Below are positions 57,346 through 64,000 of a stretch of 64,000 bases of DNA, one piece after another. The first letter of the stretch is position 1, and every line of letters starts with the position of its first letter. A program made the translations under genes and the position numbers. The notes under the pieces are model-generated. The model saw only the letters and a list, made by a program, of their open reading frames with translations. It searched no databases and was not told the DNA's origin. Source of the stretch: Moniliella sp. 'wahieum' (lineage: Eukaryota; Basidiomycota; Moniliellomycetes; Moniliellales; Moniliellaceae); NCBI GenBank assembly GCA_003971905.1, contig RSEE01000089.1, positions 62,001-126,000 of the forward strand, given 5' to 3'.

Positions 57346-58939
57346 GTAAGGATCGTGGGTAGGGGGGGGAAGGTGTTGGTGAGAGAAAGAACGTGGAGAG
57401 GAGGGCGGTGAGGACAGTGCGGATGCAGGTGGTGTAGGAGAGGGACTCTGCAAGGGCAAAGGGGAGGAAGTGATGACAAACAACGCGACGCTCTGTTGTG
57501 CACTGTATACGTAGCAGAGCCTTGTTCAGTGGCCGCTCTGTTGGGTGGGATTGGCAAGCAAAGCAACGTGGCCCCAACTCCAGGCCGCGCACTTTGCCGA
57601 GGAGAGCCACAGCCACGCCGGGAAGACGCTGTGGGTCGCTCTCTTCGGCTATGGCTTCTACCACGGCCATTCGGAGGCTCTGACCAAAATGCAGTGGGGG
57701 ATGGATGCTCTAGAAAAGACGATAAGTGTGGCCGCGCCACATCTTTATCGGCCTGATCAACCTGATTGAATATTGATCATCGATCATCTCGATCTCACGT
57801 ACGTCGGTTTCCTACGCAACGCAGCCAGGCCGTCGATCACGTGGGCCCCATGCGGGCACTAGGGTGTGTCGATCAGGTCGATCAGGTCGTTGGGATCGAT
57901 GATTGATTGACCGCCCCACGTCCTCCTCGAGTCGTTAGCGTGCTGATCTTCCCACCTGTTGCCTCCCTGCTTGTCCCTACCCTGATGCTTGCCCCACTGC
58001 ACAGCAGAAGCGCACAAGGGGGAAGGTGGGGTAAAGGCGCAGATAGTGCTTCGTCGTGCGCTCAGCGGCTCAGCGCTCATGCACTCATGCCCTCTCGCGC
58101 ATCATGTTCATACGCCGCGCCGCCTCTTTGGCCTAGCTGCGCGGCGCACAGCCCAGCCCCCCTTGCAACCTATCTTCTCAGCAAGCAAGCTGCGTGCCTC
58201 GCCAGCGGCTAACGGCCAACGTCCAAAACGGACGTCTTCCAACGGCCAGCATGCATACGCACCCCCTCCACCCGTCCACCCCCCCCTGGCAGGTGCTGCT
58301 GGTCGCTTGCTGGCCGGCCACGACACTTTCGCGCTGGCTGTGGTGTGCGCTTCCTCCTTTCCTGGCTCGACTGCATCGCCCTGTCTGGCTCGGCCAGAGG
58401 CGGCAAGCAAATGGTGCCCAGTACTTGCCTTGTCGCAAGCCACGCGTGATGTCTGTGTCACATATGCGTCACGTCACGTGCCACGTCAGATCTCAGATGG
58501 CCTGTCGAATGCGACCCTAGTCACAGTGACTAGTGGCCAGTGCCTAGTGCCTTGCCGATTCGGTAGGTCCAATTATACGAGGAAAGGGTCCAAGAGCGTA
58601 ACAAGGGAAGCGTTGAACTTGAACGTTGAACGTTGATGGACGTTGGGCGTTGGAGGTTGAAGAGCTTGAAGGCTGGGTTATAGAGGATCAAGACGAAGAA
58701 GGAAGTGCGTCAATCAACAGGGAATGGCAAGTGATGGGGAGGGGGATGAGAACGTTCTTCGTATATCTGATGAACCGAGACGTTCGTATATAATGGGAAG
58801 AGAGTGGGGGATTATGAGAATTGGAACAATAATACATCAAACGCGGACGGATGTGGCATGTGCCCCCAGCCTGATTCATCTCTTCTCTCATCATGCATCA
58901 CGAAGACATCTCGTGTGTGGGAGCCAGATGTGGGGGGGG
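57346..58939. other. Intergenic region (1.6 kb)
   Basis: No firm gene. A short frame at 57545-57769 (+) reads naturally near its end (GKTLWVALFGYGFYHGHSEA), but I know no relative. AACGTTG heptamers lie at about 58612-58640, and GATCGATCAGGTCGATCAGG repeats at about 57868-57895. Confidence 0.4.
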
Positions 58940-60911
58940 TCAGGAAGAATGTACAAGGAGGGATCGGATGAGTTGGACAAGGGGGGGATGCGTGGAGGAG
59001 GATGAGGAACGTTGAACGAGGCTAACGGAAGAAACCAAGGAAAAAAAGGGAACAAAAGAAAAAAAGGAGTGGTGGGTTGTGAGGCTACAATGAGGCGCCC
59101 ACACATGCAAAAGGTCATATATCATACAGAGCTGCACCCGCCCCTGGGGACTGTGGGACACATTGCCCCCAGAGGGGTCTTGAGCAGCAAGCGGCGTGAC
59201 CATTTGAATGGTGGGCTCAAAAGACAAACTGGGCAACGTCTGGGCAATCAAATCCCTCTGTTCGTCCGTTAAACTTTCCCGCGCCAAGTGGCACTTGAGA
59301 TGTCGGTGACAATCGTGTTTGCGACTAAAGCGATCGTGGCACAGAGGACACTTGAACGGTCGTCGACGTTTGTGCACATCCAAGTGTTGACGTAGGTTAG
59401 ATTTCCGCTCAACGCCCTTCCACACGTCGAACATTCCCATGGCCGTTTGCCCTCCTGACCAACACCTGTACCAACCACTGCTGCCGGACTGGACTTGGCC
59501 CGGGAACGTCGGCGTCGGCGCGATGCGCCCACAGACGGAGGCTTGCCTACCTCTTCCGGTTGCTCTTCCCGTAGGCGTGGGAAGATGGTCGCCCAGAGAC
59601 GGGGGGGTCTTGCTGCTGCTCGAACTGGATGCATGGGCCGGGCCGGGTGGGTACTCGTGCGATGGCGGACACGCGGGCCAGGTTCCGTCCTGATCAGTAC
59701 GACGGCTCGCATGGGGCGTCGGCGTAGTCGTTGGGTTGAGCGGCGGGAGAGGGTCGGAAGAGTGCGGCGGTAAGAAAGAGGGTGGATCGGGAGGATTGGC
59801 CATGGCCATGTCCTTGGTCTTGGCTTTGGTCTTGTCCTTTTGGGACAACATGATGCAGTACACGTCGCGCATCGCTTTGGCTGCCTCGTCGAGCATCGGC
59901 GCGGTAGAAGGGTGCTTCCCCGCAGGCAATGTTGGGCCCAGCGCGAGCGGGTCACGCATTTGGACGGGAATGGGAAGCACCTTGGTCACCATCTTATTGG
60001 TTTCGCTCATTTCATCCATCTCCGCCATGCCCGCAGGGATGACGAGCCCACTTGGTACCGCACAATTCCGATCCTCATCCCATCCCCATCATCTTCCGTG
60101 TCCGGATCTGTTTCCGTTTCCGTTTCCCTTTCCCCGTCCGGTCCCCAGTCACGTCCATATCAACATCAACGTGGGTGTTGGCAGTGATCGTATCCTCAAA
60201 CCACTTGGATCCACTGCTGGGCGTGCGAATTAAGCTGGAAAAGCCCAGAGTGGGAGGACCTTCCTGTGCTTCGCCTGGGCCTGGATCCGACTGGGGCGGG
60301 CTGCAATGGGGCAGTCGAAACGGGAAGAGGAAAAGACGGGAAGAGGTTGGATCGGGTAAGGGGAAAGCGCAGAGCAGGTCAGTCCCGTCCCGTTTGGAAG
60401 AGAATAGAGCGAGCTAAGAATCAAATGTGACCCGATAAAGTGGCAGTGGGGCAGGACGCGCATCCATCCGCCTGAGGGCGGTAGAAAGGAAGCTCGGGTC
60501 GAGCGTGGCGTCAAAGGCGAACGGGCCGGGGTGGGTGGAATCGAGGTGGAGCGGGGCAGGGTGGGAGGAGGCGTTCATCTCCTGCGGGGGGGAGAAGGCG
60601 GGGGCAGCAGAGAGGACGTTGGGCCACAGGGAGGGGTAGTCGATTATGCCCTGGTCGCCGAGGAGCGAGGAGGGCTCGGCAGGGGCGGTGGAAAGGGTGG
60701 TGGCGGTTGTGGCCGGAGGCGGGGGCAAGAAGGGCGAAGAAGCGGCGGCGGACGAGGGCATAGCCGGCAAACGGTGCAGAGGAGAGTGGCCGGGAAACAA
60801 CGACGGGACAATAGAGGTGAATGCGGCTGTCGGTGGCAGGTTGGATGTATGCCAGCAGCAGGAGGCGGAGGCGGATGAGCGCGGGATGGAAGGGGAGGTG
60901 GAGGCGGGCAA
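58940..60911 (-). CDS. C2H2 zinc-finger protein, probable transcription factor
   Basis: Two adjacent classic fingers are seen at about 59440-59285: RPWECSTCGR followed by SNLRQHLDVH, then FKCPLCHDRFSRKHDCHRHLK and CH, joined by a KRRRPFK linker. Each has the C-x2-C-x12-H-x3-H spacing. Upstream come a disordered, acidic Ser/Pro region (MAEMDEMSETNKMV, KDKTKAKTKDMAM) and, before a likely intron of about 130 nt (near 60425-60300, CTGACC branch site, GCAG end), an N-terminal exon from ATG 60911 with LGDQGIIDYPSLWPNV. One frame change falls inside the first finger. The C-terminal end is uncertain; the conserved part stops soon after LTDEQRDLIAQTLP. A nuclear DNA-binding role is inferred from the fingers. 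Confidence 0.75.
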
Positions 60912-63900
60912 GCGACAGGGTGCGGCGAGGCCCGCGGTAGAGGAATCAATCTACACGTGTGCGCCGAGCGGGAATACTCGGAGTGTGCCTTGTTTCGCGA
61001 TCCACCGAGAATGCCGCTCGGTGTGGGTGAGAGTGAGGGTGAGAGGGGGGGCGGCTGCAGTGTGGGAAGAGGCGTGGGCTAAAAAAAGACACAGAGAGAC
61101 ACAGGCGTGGGTGGCAATGCGAGCGAGCAGCAAGCGGCGAGTGCACGCAGCGCCAGCGGGTGTGGGACGGCGAGGATACATCCCATGTCGAGTATGTGTG
61201 CGCACTCTTCGAGCACGGCACGGCGCCGGGAATGTTCAGACGCTGTTCCTGCCTGGGCCTGACCCTTCGTTTGCACAGAGAGCGTGGGCGTGGCTACGCA
61301 GCGCCTGGTGCGAGTGCGATGCTGCCTACGACCGACGCCTATGATCAACGCCCTGCCACCGACGCTCTGCAACCTACGCGTCGCTTGAAGCTTGAAGAGC
61401 AGTCTTATCTCCGCGGCGGAGAGGCTGCTGTAGACGCACGCCAACCACCAACGTCCTAAAAGAGCAATAAGCGAACATCGATCGGATCACACTGCTAGCC
61501 GGTGGTGGCAGGCCGCGGCTCTGGGCAGCTCTGGGTAGCGAGGTATAGCCAGCAGCCGGTAGCAGGTAGTGCTGGGTGTAGGTCAAAAGGTTGAGGTTGC
61601 CCACATTGGCGTGTGGCGTAGTATGAACGCGGGACGCAGCCGATCACAGTGGCACCGAGCCTCGCCAACCCCCAAACCCACCTCTCCTTTGGCGCGCACT
61701 CCCGACGACATCCAGGGGCCAACAAGTGGGAGAGGACGGGCGTACGTAGACATGGTGGTGATGGCAGGGTGACACATTGACAGCCCTCGGGCCTCACTCT
61801 TACATATATGTGTTTCTCAGCATCATTGCAAAGCCAGCATGCGTATTAGCCCAGCGCCCACCCGTGGCGTGGCTCACCATCTGGCTTTCGACAGAGGGTC
61901 GGCAGGGACCACAAACGCCTCGTAGCTCGAAGAAAAAAAAAACGGCGCGTGGGGAGAGAGAGAGGAAGCAATACAAGCTTTTCCATCTCTCTCGAGGCTC
62001 GAGAGGGGGCTTGCATCCAAAACTTCTTCTGCCCATCACTACAGTCGCCCTCTTCTCCTTTGGCTCCGCTATGCATAGTTCGGTGGTAGATACATACCAC
62101 CCTCTCCTATTGCTCGCTGTACTCCAACGCAACAAGCTCGGGGGCTGAAGCTCTGAAGCTCTAAAAAGCTTCAAGCTTCAAGGAAAGAAATATGTGTGTT
62201 CTGGTACGTATGTGCACCTGTGACATGTCATGCATCACATATGATACACACCATACATCATGCATCATGTGATGAACTTTGTGGTATGTGGGGCATTCGG
62301 CAGGAGATCTCTTGGTGTGGTATAGATCGAATTTTCAGTGACTAGTACAGATAACACACTGTCGCCGTCTCGTCCTTATAAACTGGTGCACTTTCTCCCC
62401 ACGCTGCAACACCTCCTTTTTCATCTCTCTTGTTGCCACTTTCTCTCGCTTTGCCACATTCTCTGGTTGCCACAGTCTCTTGCCACACGCCCTTACTAGT
62501 ACTCTCCCCGGCAATCCCAAACACACATACGCGGAGTCTCCGCTTTTGGGCCCATCAATTAATGCCTCAAGAAAGGCATAGTATATAGATCCGAGCATGT
62601 GTCTCCTTCTCGGTTCTGCGATAGAGAGAGCAACCGTCCAGAAGGCACAATCAATATTAGACGCTGTCCACAGGCGAGATGTGGGGTTGAGGCGACCGTA
62701 CGCTTGGGGCCTGGGTCTAGAGCACATCTCAGCGCACCAAATTCATCAACCGTTCGGAAGCACGTTCAAAGTACTCAACGCCGACCCAATTGCCTCACAA
62801 CCGAAATTCCCCGCATTCTGAATGATTGATGCGTTGTCGAATGTTGATCTGCTTGATTGTTGCCCTCTCTCTAACAGTGTGATCGATGATCAATACATGA
62901 TTCCGCAAGAAGCTCTCAGCTAATCAATGGCATAGGACTGCCTCCCAACGTAGTGATAGCGAACGTCACTACAAGTAAAACGGAGGAGGAACGTGCGCAA
63001 TGTATCAATGGAGGACGACCTGTTTCAAAGAGGTGGCCCGCACACCCATGACCAACGGGGGGGTACTTGTGCCACATGGTTGGTCAGCCGGTCAGTTCTT
63101 CAGTTAATATTAATAGCGTACCTACTCAGAAGGGGTTCGTTTCCTCGTAGTATAAGCATAGCAACGCCTGCCGTATTTGCCTATCAACACCACCACTTGT
63201 ATCTCGCACCCGCTTCTTCAGTATACTTGAAACTCCTCTCTGCTTTATGTTATCTGCATCGTAAAGCCCGTTGTCTCGCTGCATTCTGGCGTACTTGCGT
63301 CGCTACAGTACAACTGCACGCCCAATAAACCTCTGTTGCAGACAGTCTGTGTATACAGAGGCCTGTAATAAGCCCGAGGGGGGGCACCAGCCATAACGCA
63401 CCTTCATGTACCATGCATCTCATGTAGAGTTTGGAAGCGATGTGGGAGAGACGGAGGTCTTCTCCTCAGCTGACAAAGGGGTCCACACTCTGCAGTTCGG
63501 CCGCCGGAGACGAGGAGCGCCCAAGTGCGAGCGGAGATGGGCGAGTGGGTAGATCTGCAGCAGCGCAAAAAAAGGGGGCAGGAGAGGCGAGAGGCATTGA
63601 ACGGGGACGTGTGAACATGTGAACGTTGGACATTTGGATATGCATAGGGGCACCGCGGCAGTGAGGGGGACTCGGAAGAGGTGGCAATGGGCCCAGCGAC
63701 AAGGATGCCGAGTTGACGGCCACGCAAGCTTCAAGCGTTAAAAAGGGAGACGTGAGGTGTGACGTATGACGCGAGGGTTCAGCTGAACGCTGAGCGCTGA
63801 GCGCCGGTGAGCCTCAGCGCGCCTCAGGCCTCAGCGCACAGCGCGTCACCCCAATTCCTGAGGTCGGGGCGGGATGTGTTTTAGCAAATGGGTGTGGGCA

Positions 63901-64000
63901 ATCATTTTCGTAGGTTTTACCGCAACTAGTTGATTAGGGTCTCATCGTTGGTTCCTGAGTGGTATTTTCCCGAGGGTCAAGCATGCGGGGCGAGCGCCAA
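60912..64000. other. Long intergenic region (3 kb), repeat words at the end
   Basis: No gene recognised on either strand. It contains AAGCTTC heptamers (about 62150-62180), ATGCATC words (about 62228-62272) and, at 63780-63845, CCTCAGG/CTCAGCGC words like those of the first kilobase. The small frames here have no motifs. Confidence 0.5.
63780..63845 (+). repeat. CTCAGC/CCTCAGG palindromic cluster
   Basis: Clustered GAGCGCTGAGCGC and GCCTCAGGCCTCAGC words, the same family of motif as at about 480-545, 700-750 and 1080-1125. Confidence 0.7.

Overview
The window looks like nuclear DNA of a GC-rich basidiomycete fungus. The evidence is the gene set (ARF1, cytochrome b5, DENND6, METTL3/Ime4, Rim9, a C6 zinc-cluster factor, GH47 mannosidase, a DUF2156 steryl-aminoacyl transferase), short introns that mostly open with GTACGT and carry CTGAC-like branch sites, an intron-bearing initiator tRNA, and a Ty1/copia element. 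The class cannot be fixed from sequence alone.

Layout. 1-1.9 kb: repeat-rich intergenic DNA. 2-3 kb: possible bZIP gene (+). 3.5-6 kb: DENND6-like Rab-GEF (-), divergent across a long G tract from METTL3/Ime4 mRNA methyltransferase (+, 6.2-7.7 kb). 7.9-13.5 kb: very long disordered RING-H2 protein (+). 14.3-19.3 kb: copia element (-) with identical 160-bp LTRs and a 5-bp target duplication. 20.2-20.7 kb: cytochrome b5 (+). 21.5 kb: initiator tRNA-Met (-). 22.5-24.6 kb: unknown disordered protein (-). 24.6-27.7 kb: intergenic. 27.7-29.1 kb: Rim9/PalI (+). 29.5-30.1 kb: dolichyldiphosphatase (-). 30.4-32.8 kb: Ats1/Kti13 (RCC1 propeller) running in frame into an ADAL/MAPDA-type deaminase (+). 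33.1-35.6 kb: Dhr2/DHX33-type DEAH helicase (+). 36.2-37.1 kb: SAM methyltransferase (+). 37.7-40.6 kb: Zn2Cys6 factor (+). 41.3-42.1 kb: ARF1 (+). 44.1-44.5 kb: B12D/NDUFA4-like mitochondrial subunit (+). 46-49.5 kb: Gag-like protein gene without pol or LTRs (-). 50.7-53.2 kb: DUF2156 protein (-). 55.4-57.3 kb: GH47 alpha-mannosidase (-). 58.9-60.9 kb: C2H2 zinc-finger protein (-). 60.9-64 kb: repeat-rich intergenic DNA.

Functional threads. Several genes belong to the secretory and membrane system (ARF1, DENND6, dolichyldiphosphatase, GH47, cytochrome b5, Rim9, DUF2156). Others belong to RNA metabolism (METTL3, Dhr2, Ats1-ADAL, initiator tRNA). The window holds both an m6A writer and the enzyme family that clears N6-methyl-AMP; the second is joined to a tRNA/diphthamide-modification cofactor, and this is the most unusual object seen.

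Caveat. Many host genes, including normally invariant ones such as ARF1, change frame by single bases, often in homopolymers, while the flanking residues stay perfectly conserved. Uncorrected indels in the assembly explain this better than mass pseudogenisation, so gene boundaries are approximate wherever a frame change is noted.
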